From Lutibacter sp. (lineage in GTDB: Bacteria; Bacteroidota; Bacteroidia; Flavobacteriales; Flavobacteriaceae), in NCBI RefSeq assembly GCF_021647475.1, contig NZ_JAKIUR010000002.1:1-64000 (forward strand): a stretch of 64,000 nt of DNA, written 5' to 3'. This document shows positions 54,316 through 62,178 of the stretch, piece by piece. The position numbers and the translations under genes were made by a program. Each line of letters begins with the position of its first letter. Position 1 is the stretch's first letter. The notes beneath the pieces were generated by a model. The model searched no databases and was not told the origin of the DNA. It saw only the letters and a program-made list of their open reading frames with translations.

Positions 54316-55659
54316 ATGATAAAAAAAATAATATTTAGTATTGTATTGTTTAGCCAAATTGCTATTGGTCAAAATTTTGTAAAAGGAACCATGAATCCTG
54401 CTAGTAACCAATACAAATGGGTTATTTTATATCAGCTAAAAGGAGCTAGGCAAGTTTATATTGGAAATTCTACTTTAAATGACGGAGCTTTTAATATTGC
54501 AATTCCTGCTACTGCAAGTAAAGGAATGTACCGCTTAATGTATAAAATGGATCAAAAAAACAAAGTTGATTTTATTTACAATAAACAAAACGTTGAATTA
54601 ACCTTTAACCCAAAAGCACCAAAAACCTCAGTAAAATTTTTAGTTTCTGATGAAAATAAATTGTATAATAATTACTTAATTAAAACTACAGTTTTTGAGC
54701 AAAAGTTAGACTCATTACAGTTAGAATATTTTAACGCTAAAGATAAAAAAGCAAAGTCAGAAATTTCAAAACTATATACAAAAACACTTAAAAACTATAA
54801 AGAAATACAACAGTTATATCAAGCAAAAAGTAAAGGTTTACAAGCCAATCATTTTATTATTGCCGATGAAGTTTATTTCCCAAATAAAATATTAAATACT
54901 CCACAAGAATTTTTAAACAGTAAAAAACAGCATTATTTTGATTTTGTAAATTTTAAAGATGAAACTCTTAAAAACTCGATTTTTATTACAGAAAAGGTAA
55001 TTGATTATGTATTTTATTTAAGTGTGTCTGAAGATGTTTCTGTTCAAAAAATGTTATATGAACAAGCCATTAAAGAAGTTATTGCTAAAACAGGAAATGA
55101 TTTACAATTAAAAAGTGATTTGTTGACTTCTATTTTGTATAATTTCACACAGCAAGAAAATTATTCTTTAATGAAATATGTTCTAAATATTTATACTAAA
55201 ATGCCGAAAAAATTTCAAAGTGAAGAAGTTATTTTAGTAACAAAGGATAAATTAAAACTAGCTTTAGGAAATACTGCTCCAGATTTTTCTTGGAATGAAA
55301 ATGGCGTAGCTAAAAAACTATCCGATTTAAATGTTGCCGACCATTATATTTTGGTTTTTTGGAGTACTACTTGTTCACATTGTTTGCATGAAATTCCATT
55401 ATTATATAAGTTTTCAAAAACTTTAAAAAATGTTCATGTAATAGGTTTTACATTAGAAAATGATGATTTAGGATTTAAAAAATACTCAAAAATGTATCCA
55501 GAATGGACAAATATTTTAGGACTAAAAAGATGGCAAAACAAAACTGCTAGAACTTATGAAATACGTGCAACGCCAACCTATTTTATTTTAGATAAAGATA
55601 AGAAAATTGTTGCTGAACCTCAGCATTTTAAGGATTTAAAAGCTTTTTTTAATCACTAA
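54316..55659 (+). CDS. TlpA-like thioredoxin family protein with DUF4369-like start
   Basis: A 447-residue exported protein. It has a signal peptide (FSQIAIGQ), a DUF4369-like beta domain (about 20-110), a long helical middle (about 115-310, Lys/Leu-rich), and a C-terminal thioredoxin domain with active site WSTTCSHC and the ATPTYFI cis-proline motif. It resembles envelope thiol-disulfide proteins that act on c-type cytochromes or oxidised envelope proteins. The partner could be the DsbD-like protein at 29906. It is convergent with yraN, sharing four bases at the 3' ends. Confidence 0.87.
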   Translation: MIKKIIFSIVLFSQIAIGQNFVKGTMNPASNQYKWVILYQLKGARQVYIGNSTLNDGAFNIAIPATASKGMYRLMYKMDQKNKVDFIYNKQNVELTFNPKAPKTSVKFLVSDENKLYNNYLIKTTVFEQKLDSLQLEYFNAKDKKAKSEISKLYTKTLKNYKEIQQLYQAKSKGLQANHFIIADEVYFPNKILNTPQEFLNSKKQHYFDFVNFKDETLKNSIFITEKVIDYVFYLSVSEDVSVQKMLYEQAIKEVIAKTGNDLQLKSDLLTSILYNFTQQENYSLMKYVLNIYTKMPKKFQSEEVILVTKDKLKLALGNTAPDFSWNENGVAKKLSDLNVADHYILVFWSTTCSHCLHEIPLLYKFSKTLKNVHVIGFTLENDDLGFKKYSKMYPEWTNILGLKRWQNKTARTYEIRATPTYFILDKDKKIVAEPQHFKDLKAFFNH

Positions 55660-56015
55660 AAATATAAAAAAGCATCTTTTAAATGTTCAATTTTAAAGGT
55701 GCTTTTATTTTTTAAAATTGCTATAATATCAAACCGAACTTCAATATCTAAATCTTTAGAAACTACATATTCATTAATAGCTTCCACTAATAATTTTATT
55801 TTTTTTTCATTTACAAAATCTTGAGGATTTCCAAAGTAATTGGATGAACGTGTTTTAACTTCAACTACAGCTAAAACTTCATTTTTTTGAGCAATAATAT
55901 CTACTTCTGCTTTTTTATATCTCCAATTTCTATTTAATATTTTGTATCCTTTTTTTTGAAGAAATTCCACTGCAAGTTCCTCTCCTTTTTTACCTAATTC
56001 GTTATGTATAGCCAT
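55656..56015 (-). CDS. yraN: YraN family (UPF0102) nuclease-like protein
   Basis: A 119-residue protein with the UPF0102 pattern: HNELGKKGEELAVEFLQKKGYKILNRNWR, then AEVDIIAQKNEVLAVVEVKTRSS. The DxxxxxxxxxxVEVK arrangement is the PD-(D/E)XK-like active site of Holliday-junction-resolvase-type folds. Its biological role is uncertain. The length is normal for the family. Confidence 0.92.
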   Translation of the reverse strand: MAIHNELGKKGEELAVEFLQKKGYKILNRNWRYKKAEVDIIAQKNEVLAVVEVKTRSSNYFGNPQDFVNEKKIKLLVEAINEYVVSKDLDIEVRFDIIAILKNKSTFKIEHLKDAFLYF

Positions 56016-56207
56016 TTTTTTATTTTACCATTCTAAGTTAAAGCGAAGAATTTAAGGTTCTTCGATTATTTACGTAAACATTCTTTATTCCGTTACTCTC
56101 CATTCCTTTAGACTTGCAATATAAATATTATAACTTTGATTAAGTTAAATATTTTGATTGAGAGAAAGGAAAAGTGAACCACAAAAGTTCTAAGTTTCAA
56201 GACTTAA

Positions 56208-56411
56208 AACCTGAGTTCGATGTAAGAAAATAAATACCGGGTTGAAAATCAATAAGCTACGTCATTGCGATGAATGAAGCAAAGCGAAATGAGGAAGCAA
56301 TCTCATTTTTATGAAAAGATTACTTCAAATTATGGCACTACATTTATAATTTTCGCAATGACATTTTGATTTTTAGTTATTTAAAGTAAATCCTTAGGTC
56401 GAACTCAGGTT
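56208..56411. mobile_element. 204 bp MITE, family A, copy 1
   Basis: Bounded by perfect 13-base terminal inverted repeats AACCTGAGTTCGA / TCGAACTCAGGTT, with TAA directly repeated on both sides as target duplication. It carries an inner inverted pair GTCATTGCGA / TCGCAATGAC. It has no coding capacity. It lies in the 735-base gap between yraN and the IS110 remnant; the rest of that gap shows no gene. Confidence 0.93.
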
Positions 56412-56488
56412 TAAAAGCTGATTTGGACTTTTCCCTTCTTTTCAAGTTAAGATTCATATTAGAAATTCAGGCGTTATGGCCCATTATT

Positions 56489-56692
56489 AACCTGAGTTCG
56501 ATGTAAGAAAATAAATACCGGGTTGAAAATCAACAAGCTACGTCATTGCGATGAATGAAGCAAAGCGAAATGAGGAAGCAATCTTATTTTTATGAAAAGA
56601 TTACTTCAAATTATGGCACTACATTTATAATTTTCGCAATGACATTTTGATTTTTAGTTATTTAAAGTAAATCCTTAGGTCGAACTCAGGTT
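56489..56692. mobile_element. 204 bp MITE, family A, copy 2
   Basis: Same length, ends and inner stems as copy 1, differing at only a few bases. Flanked by ATT on each side. Confidence 0.93.
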
Positions 56693-56750
56693 ATTAAGGA
56701 ATTAAATTCAACTTGAATTCTCAATCTTTTGTAAATCTTAAAACAAAATT

Positions 56751-57576
56751 ATGAAAGAAAATTCAATTTTTATTGGAATTGATGTTAGTAAATTAAAACT
56801 AGACATTTATCTCTTATCTAAAAAAGGGTATAAATCCTTTCAAGTTAAGAACACTACCAGTGGTTATTACCCGTTTATTTAAAAGGCTTATTAAAAATCA
56901 TCCAGAAGAAAAACTTTTAATTTGTATGGAAAGTACAGGATATTACAATTGGCCAAGCTACCGAGTTTTTGACAATCTAAATTTAGAATTATATGTTATT
57001 AATCCGTTACATTTAAAAAGAAGTTTAGGATTAGTAAGAGGTAAAAATAATCTGATTGATGCTGAGCGAATTGCTAAGTTTTTGAAATTACATTTAGAGA
57101 ACCTTCATCCTTTTATTTTTACACGAAAAGTCATCAAAAAATACAAGCTTTAGTAACGTATAGAAATCGTTTGATTAAATCGAAACTTAAATTTAAGGTC
57201 CCTTGTAAAGAATTAGAATTTCTTGAAGAAAAAAATTTTGTAAAAACAAATGAATTTAAAACAATTAATAACCCACAAAAATTAGCCTGTTATGTGGGAG
57301 TAGTACCCTTTGAACATCAATCTGGATCTTCTATCTACAGAAGACCCAGAGTTTCTTATATAGCAGATAAAGGATTGAAAAAATTATTACATTTATCCGC
57401 CATGAGCTGTAAAATTGGAAGGAGATTTACAAAGATATTATCAAAGAAAAGTAGCTGAAGGCAAAAATAAAATATTAGTTTTAAATGCGGTAAGAAATAA
57501 AATAGTCGCTCGAATTTGTTCTGTGGTCAATAACCAAAAAATGTATCAAAATAATTTAATACTTATGCAAACATAG
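56751..57576 (+). pseudogene. IS110-type transposase, decayed
   Basis: The ATG at 56751 starts FIGIDVSKLKLDIYLLSKKG, the DEDD-type N-terminus with its catalytic Asp, but the frame stops after about 43 codons. A second frame (from about 56860) reads ICMESTGYYNWPSYRVF and AERIAKFLKLHLENLHPF. After an internal deletion, a third frame (from 57171) has the transposase_20 region INNPQKLACYVGVVPFEHQSG and KKLLHLSAMS. A fourth frame gives YYQRKVAEGKNKILVLNAVRN to about 57576. At least three frame changes plus a missing middle make it non-functional. Confidence 0.85.
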
Positions 57577-57623
57577 GATGACGATTTCAAAATTTTATGG
57601 ATAGCCTATTTTATAGTATAAAT

Positions 57624-57990
57624 ACTCGTTGTGCACTTTAACTCTTTAAACTTACTGTTAACCTGAGTTCGATGTAAGAAAATAAATACTGGGTTGAAAA
57701 TCAACAAGCTACGTCATTGCGATGAATGAAGCAAAGCGAAATGAGGAAGCAATCTCATTTTTATGAAAAGATTACTTCAAATTATGGCACTACATTTTTA
57801 ATTTTCGCAATGACATTTTGATTTTCAGTTATTTAAAGTAAATCCTTAGGTCGAACTCAGGTTGTTACATCTGTTCGAGTGATTTTTGATAAAAAATTGT
57901 ATCAAGAATGGGTTTTTTAGTTAAAAATAGCCGTTCTCGATACTAATTTTAAGCCTAAAAAGGCTAAAATTCACTCGAATTGACGAAAAA
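57624..57990. repeat. Dispersed palindromic repeat, family R, copy 3 (reverse, with MITE inside)
   Basis: Starts ACTCGTTGTGCACTTTAA, follows the copy at 59239 to CTTACTGTT (57659), is interrupted by MITE copy 3, resumes GTTACATCTGTTCGAGTG at 57864 and continues through TTCTCGATACTAATTTTAAG to TTGACGAAA. Its orientation is opposite to copies 1 and 2. Confidence 0.87.
57660..57863. mobile_element. 204 bp MITE, family A, copy 3 (nested)
   Basis: The same 13-base ends and 204-base length as the other copies, with target duplication GTT. It is inserted inside family R copy 3: removing it and one GTT restores the ACTGTTAC context seen at 59268. Confidence 0.93.
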
Positions 57991-58037
57991 AATATTATTG
58001 TAATGTTTAGTAATATTTTGATAATGAATATATTAAG

Positions 58038-58178
58038 TACGTCACTTCGAGTGATTTTCGATAGAAAATTGTACCGAGAAGTCTTTTTACATAAGTTCTC
58101 GATACAATTTTACTAAGAATTCCATTCTTAATAAAACCACTCGTATTGACGAAATTTTATTAAAAATGTAAAACGAGT
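58038..58178. repeat. Dispersed palindromic repeat, family R, diverged copy 4
   Basis: Shares TTCGAGTGATTTTCGATAGA-, GTTCTCGATAC- and TTGACGAAATTTTAT-type segments with the other copies and ends near AAAACGAGT. The middle differs, with an AGAATTCCATTCTT stem in place of the GCCTTTTTAGGC hairpin. The gap 57577-58190 holds only these repeats. Confidence 0.7.
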
Positions 58179-58190
58179 GATAAATATTAA

Positions 58191-59003
58191 CTAGTTTACA
58201 ATTAATTTTCGTGTGGCAATTTTATTATCTTCTTTAACACGAAGTACATAAATTCCTTGGTTTAAATTAGAAACATCAATAGTTTCATTAGCTTTAACCG
58301 TTTTACTATATACTTGTTTGCCAATCATAGAGTAAATTTCTACTTGTTTATTAGCTCCGTTATTAGTAGTAATTACAAATTTACCGTTGCTCACTGGGTT
58401 TGGATACATTGCAAAACCTGCTATTTGGTTTTTTACAATACCTAAAGTAAAATCATTTATAGTTCCAGGTGTTCCTTTGTCTCCAGAACCAAATACAGTA
58501 ACGGCAGCTGACCAATTTGATCCTGTATCATTATCAACTGAATTATATTTATTTGTTGACAACTCCATACTAGCTCCATTTGGGTCAGGAAAAGTTGCTC
58601 CATTATCCCAATCAACTTCATCAATAGTTGTTCCTATTGCGTCCACTAGTAATAATTCATCAGAACTATTCCCTAAAGTAATTCCTGAGTAGGTATAATT
58701 TGACGTAAACCCTCCATTAACTGCAGTGTCTCCATTTTTTGCAAAAACAGCATACCCATTTGCTGGAACCACTACTGATGATGAAATTATATGAGAATCC
58801 GTTCCTAAATCTTTAATAGTCCATCCATTCATATCAATTGAAGAAGCAGTAGTGTTATACACTTCAAAATATTCACCATTAGCATCCGATACAGCACTTG
58901 GATTCTGCATAATTTCTGTAATTATTATATCTCCTACATTCACTTGCCCAAAGCTAATAGCGGTTATAAAAAAAGTAATCAATAAAATGTAAAGTTGTTT
59001 CAT
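58191..59003 (-). CDS. Lamin-tail domain protein with T9SS type A sorting domain
   Basis: A secreted protein of about 270 residues. A signal peptide (ITAISFGQ) is followed by a lamin-tail (LTD) domain: GDIIITEIMQNPSAVSDANGEY, VYNTTASSIDMNGWTIKDLG, and NSSDELLLVDAIGTTIDEVDW. The last 75 residues are a type IX secretion C-terminal domain (MYPNPVSNGKFVI through GIYVLRVKEDNKIATRKLIV). The protein is therefore exported through the T9SS and attached or released at the surface. The ATG at 59003 gives a proper signal peptide; the frame is open 16 residues further. Its role on the surface is unknown. Confidence 0.9.
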   Translation of the reverse strand: MKQLYILLITFFITAISFGQVNVGDIIITEIMQNPSAVSDANGEYFEVYNTTASSIDMNGWTIKDLGTDSHIISSSVVVPANGYAVFAKNGDTAVNGGFTSNYTYSGITLGNSSDELLLVDAIGTTIDEVDWDNGATFPDPNGASMELSTNKYNSVDNDTGSNWSAAVTVFGSGDKGTPGTINDFTLGIVKNQIAGFAMYPNPVSNGKFVITTNNGANKQVEIYSMIGKQVYSKTVKANETIDVSNLNQGIYVLRVKEDNKIATRKLIVN

Positions 59004-59238
59004 AGTTTTTAGTTTTAAAGTTTTTAAAATAATTATTATCAAAATTATCAAATAAAAACTACAAAAAATAGCTATTAACGTTATAATTATAAAATTATTG
59101 CATTAATTTAACAAGTGGTAGTTAAACTTTAACAAACTGTAAGGCTAAGGTTATGTAATTGTTATTTTATCACCAAGAAATAATTATAAAACCATGTTTT
59201 AACAATTATTGATTACTTTTGAAAACAGTATAATTTAT

Positions 59239-59410
59239 TGTTCATTTTGAGTTTTTAAATTTACTGTTACGTTAGTTCGAGTAATTTTTGATAAAAAATG
59301 GTATCGAGAACATCTATTTTTAAATAAAAAAGCTATTCTCGATACTAATTTTAAGCCTAAAAAGGCTAAAATTTACTCAAATTGACGAAATTTTATCATA
59401 ATGCACAACA
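59239..59410. repeat. Dispersed palindromic repeat, family R, copy 5 (upstream of the response regulator)
   Basis: A 172-base copy from TGTTCATTTTGA to TCATAATGCACAACA. It contains GTATCGAGAA, its complement TTCTCGATAC and the GCCTAAAAAGGC hairpin. It ends 20 bases before the ATG at 59430. The gap 59004-59429 otherwise shows nothing recognisable. Confidence 0.87.
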
Positions 59411-59429
59411 GATACAATATAATACGTAT

Positions 59430-60128
59430 ATGAAAAATTCTGATATTAAAATATTATTAGTTGATGATGAACCAGATATTTTAGAAATTGTAGGCTACAA
59501 TTTAAAAAATGAAGGTTACCAAATATTTACTACTAAAAATGGAGCTGAAGCGGTTAAAGTTGCTAAAAAAATAATTCCGCATTTAATTATTTTAGATATT
59601 ATGATGCCTAAAATGGATGGCATTGAAGCCTGTGAAAAAATTAGACATACTAAAGGTTTGGAACATGTTTTAATCACCTTTTTTACTGCTCGTGGTGAAG
59701 ATTATTCTCAAGTAGCCGGTTATAACGTTGGTGCTGACGATTATATTACCAAACCTATAAAACCAAAAGTATTAGTTAGTAAAATTAAAGCGTTACTTAG
59801 GCGTATTAAAATTGAAAAAACAATAGAAACTGATGAAAAAATTAAAATTGGAAATATTGTTATTGATCGAGAAGAATATGTGGTTATAAAAGATGGAACC
59901 AAACTTTCGTTACCTAAAAAAGAATTTGAATTATTTTCACTTTTAGCTTCAAAACCTGGTAAAGTTTTTAAACGCGATGATATTTTAGATAAGGTTTGGG
60001 GAAATGAAGTGGTTGTTGGTGGCAGAACTATTGATGTGCACATTAGAAAACTACGAGAAAAAATTGGCGACAACAACTTTAAAACCGTAAAAGGTGTTGG
60101 TTATAAATTTATAATTAATGAAGATTAA
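59430..60128 (+). CDS. OmpR/PhoB family response regulator
   Basis: A 232-residue two-component regulator. The receiver domain (1-120) has the acidic pair DD at 12-13, the phosphorylated Asp56 in LIILDIMMPKMDG, and the conserved Lys in YITKPIKP. The C-terminal winged helix (about 135-230) has KEFELFSLLASKPGKVFKRDDIL and GGRTIDVHIRKLREKIG. It is of the PhoB type. The frame runs upstream into the family R repeat (to 59382), but the ATG at 59430 begins the conserved protein. The kinase gene overlaps its 3' end by eleven bases. Confidence 0.95.
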   Translation: MKNSDIKILLVDDEPDILEIVGYNLKNEGYQIFTTKNGAEAVKVAKKIIPHLIILDIMMPKMDGIEACEKIRHTKGLEHVLITFFTARGEDYSQVAGYNVGADDYITKPIKPKVLVSKIKALLRRIKIEKTIETDEKIKIGNIVIDREEYVVIKDGTKLSLPKKEFELFSLLASKPGKVFKRDDILDKVWGNEVVVGGRTIDVHIRKLREKIGDNNFKTVKGVGYKFIINED

Positions 60129-61167
60129 AAAAACATACGCTTTTGCATTTAAATCATCCATATATCTGGCATTTTTCTCTGCATTATTGTTTTTTATTAT
60201 TGATTTTTATTTTTTAAAAACTCCTTTAACATTAAAATCAATAGGTGTATTTTTTATTATTTTCTTTTTTTTATCATTTTTAATAATTCAATATAGAATA
60301 GAAAAGTTTATTTATCAGCGTATTAAAAAAATATACAATGATGTTTCTATTTTAGATGCTTCCGATTTAAATAAAACTTCTATTACTTCTGATATGGATT
60401 CGCTTTCAAGAGATGTTGAAAAATTTGCTAAAAACAAACAAGCTCAAATTCAAAGTTTAAATCTTAGAGAAAATTATAGAAAAGAATTTTTAGGAAATGT
60501 TTCTCATGAACTTAAAACTCCGCTCTTTACCGTTCAAGGTTATTTATTAACCCTTGCAGATGGTGCTTTAAACGATAAATTAATTAGAGAAAAATACGTG
60601 CAACGAGCCAATAAAGGTGTTGAACGATTAATTGCTATTGTAAAAGATTTAGATTTAATTTCAAAACTAGAATCATCAGATTTAACGTTAAACAAACAAC
60701 CTTTTAATAGTATTGCACTAATTCAGGGAGTTTTTGAACTGCTTGAAATGAAAGCAAAAAAACGTGATATTTCAATGCTTTTTGATAAAATTTATGAATT
60801 TCCTGTTATGGTTATTGGTGATATAGAGCGTATAGAGCAAGTTTTAACTAACTTACTTGTAAACTCTATTAAATATGGAAAGTCTGGAGGAACAACCATT
60901 GTATCCGTATCACCATACCAACAAAATAAAGTGTTAATTAAAATTGCTGATGACGGAGAAGGTATTAAAAAAGAAGATCAAGCGAGGTTGTTTGAACGTT
61001 TTTATAGAGTAGATAAAAGTCGCTCTCGCGAACAAGGTGGTTCTGGTTTAGGATTGGCTATTGTTAAACACATTGTTGAAGCTCATAACGAATCAATTTT
61101 TGTAAAAAGTAATTACAAAAAAGGGTCAGAATTTTCATTTACGCTCGAAAAAGCTGAAATATTCTAA
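60118..61167 (+). CDS. Sensor histidine kinase, PhoR-like
   Basis: A 349-residue membrane kinase. It has two N-terminal helices (SIYLAFFSALLFFIIDFYFL and IGVFFIIFFFLSFLIIQY) with almost no periplasmic loop, so it probably senses an intracellular or membrane signal. A linker, a HisKA domain with His130 in NVSHELKTPLFTVQGY, and an ATPase domain (NLLVNSIKYGK, ADDGEGIKKEDQARLFERFYR, GGSGLGLAIVK) follow. It pairs with the overlapping response regulator. Its 3' end overlaps the convergent glycosyltransferase by 33 bases. Confidence 0.94.
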   Translation: MKIKKTYAFAFKSSIYLAFFSALLFFIIDFYFLKTPLTLKSIGVFFIIFFFLSFLIIQYRIEKFIYQRIKKIYNDVSILDASDLNKTSITSDMDSLSRDVEKFAKNKQAQIQSLNLRENYRKEFLGNVSHELKTPLFTVQGYLLTLADGALNDKLIREKYVQRANKGVERLIAIVKDLDLISKLESSDLTLNKQPFNSIALIQGVFELLEMKAKKRDISMLFDKIYEFPVMVIGDIERIEQVLTNLLVNSIKYGKSGGTTIVSVSPYQQNKVLIKIADDGEGIKKEDQARLFERFYRVDKSRSREQGGSGLGLAIVKHIVEAHNESIFVKSNYKKGSEFSFTLEKAEIF

Positions 61168-62172
61168 AGGAAAAATCGTGGAATAATTTCCAAATTTTCC
61201 TATATCATTCAAATTTTTTATATCAGAAAATTTTATTTTATGTTGCTTAAAAAAAGGAATATGACGTTTTCTAAATAAATATGCTGCCAAATATTCTTGC
61301 TCAAATTGTCCTAGGGTTGGCACAAACAAAACATTTGCATTTAACACCGCCAAATCCATAATAGTTGAATATCCTGAACGTGCAATAATTAATTTACTCG
61401 CTATTATTATTTTTTCAAGATCTGTTCCTAACAAATAGTTTATCACTTTAAAATTAGCTGGAGTTTTAATTTCTGAATTATCCATTACACCTCTAACCAA
61501 AACTACGTTTCCTTTAAAATTTGAAAGCTCTTTTAGTATTTTATTTTCAAATAGCGTTCTTTGAGGTTCAACTCCTGATAACAATACTAATATATCGTGT
61601 TTTTTTGAGCTCGTTTGAGGTTTAAATCTGCTTAAAATCCCAATGTGTTTTATCTTAATATTTTTGAGTTTTACAGCTGATAATTTACCCGATAAACTAA
61701 AATCTGAAGCAACATCTGGAATCCAACATTCATCAAATTTTTTAATAATATATTGATGAATTTTAGAAGTAATCCAAGTTGTATTTCCTGATAAAACTTT
61801 TAATTGATGCGTTATAAATACTGAAGGAATTTTTTTTGAATATACTCCAAATCTGTTATCCGAAATAACACCTGAAATGGTTTCTTTTTCAATTAAGTCT
61901 GCAACTAATTTTTTTTCTTTTATAATCGCTTTAATTATTGAAGGAGTTTTTAATAGCAAATGAAATTTAAAAAGGGTTGCCTTTTTAGCGTAATTAATGT
62001 TATAACTTGGTAATTTAAAAAATTGAAGGTTAGGAAATTCTCTTTTTAGGAATTCTAAAGCAATACCGTCACTTGCAATGACAGGAGTATAATTCGCTTT
62101 AATTAAAGCGTTAATTATTGGAATACAGCGAGTTGCGTGTCCTAATCCCCAATTTAACGGAGCGACAAGAAT
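61135..62172 (-). CDS. MurG-like glycosyltransferase family protein, unusual start codon
   Basis: About 345 residues of a GT28-type (two Rossmann domain) glycosyltransferase. The N-terminal domain opens ILVAPLNWGLGHATRC, which binds the acceptor. The C-terminal domain has LLSGVEPQRT and LIIARSGYSTIMDLAVLN, the nucleotide-sugar site, and TLGQFEQEYLA. The conserved N-terminus follows directly after the purD stop codon (TAA at 62181-62179) in the same frame, with only AAA AAA ATT between. No ATG, GTG or TTG exists upstream of the conserved block. ATT at 62172 is the best candidate start, or translation is coupled to purD. A TTG at 61959 would remove the acceptor domain and is unlikely. The sugar and target are unknown. 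Confidence 0.75.
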   Translation of the reverse strand: MLVAPLNWGLGHATRCIPIINALIKANYTPVIASDGIALEFLKREFPNLQFFKLPSYNINYAKKATLFKFHLLLKTPSIIKAIIKEKKLVADLIEKETISGVISDNRFGVYSKKIPSVFITHQLKVLSGNTTWITSKIHQYIIKKFDECWIPDVASDFSLSGKLSAVKLKNIKIKHIGILSRFKPQTSSKKHDILVLLSGVEPQRTLFENKILKELSNFKGNVVLVRGVMDNSEIKTPANFKVINYLLGTDLEKIIIASKLIIARSGYSTIMDLAVLNANVLFVPTLGQFEQEYLAAYLFRKRHIPFFKQHKIKFSDIKNLNDIGKFGNYSTIFPLEYFSFFERK

Positions 62173-62178
62173 TTTTTT

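Noticed and set aside
56208..57863. Three similar repeats that might suggest a CRISPR array or tandem repeat.
   Set aside because: The units are 204 bases long, unequally spaced, have terminal inverted repeats and distinct 3-base target duplications; no cas genes are present.
61135..61959. A 274-residue glycosyltransferase starting at TTG 61959.
   Set aside because: The conserved acceptor-binding domain is encoded directly upstream in the same frame as far as the purD stop codon.
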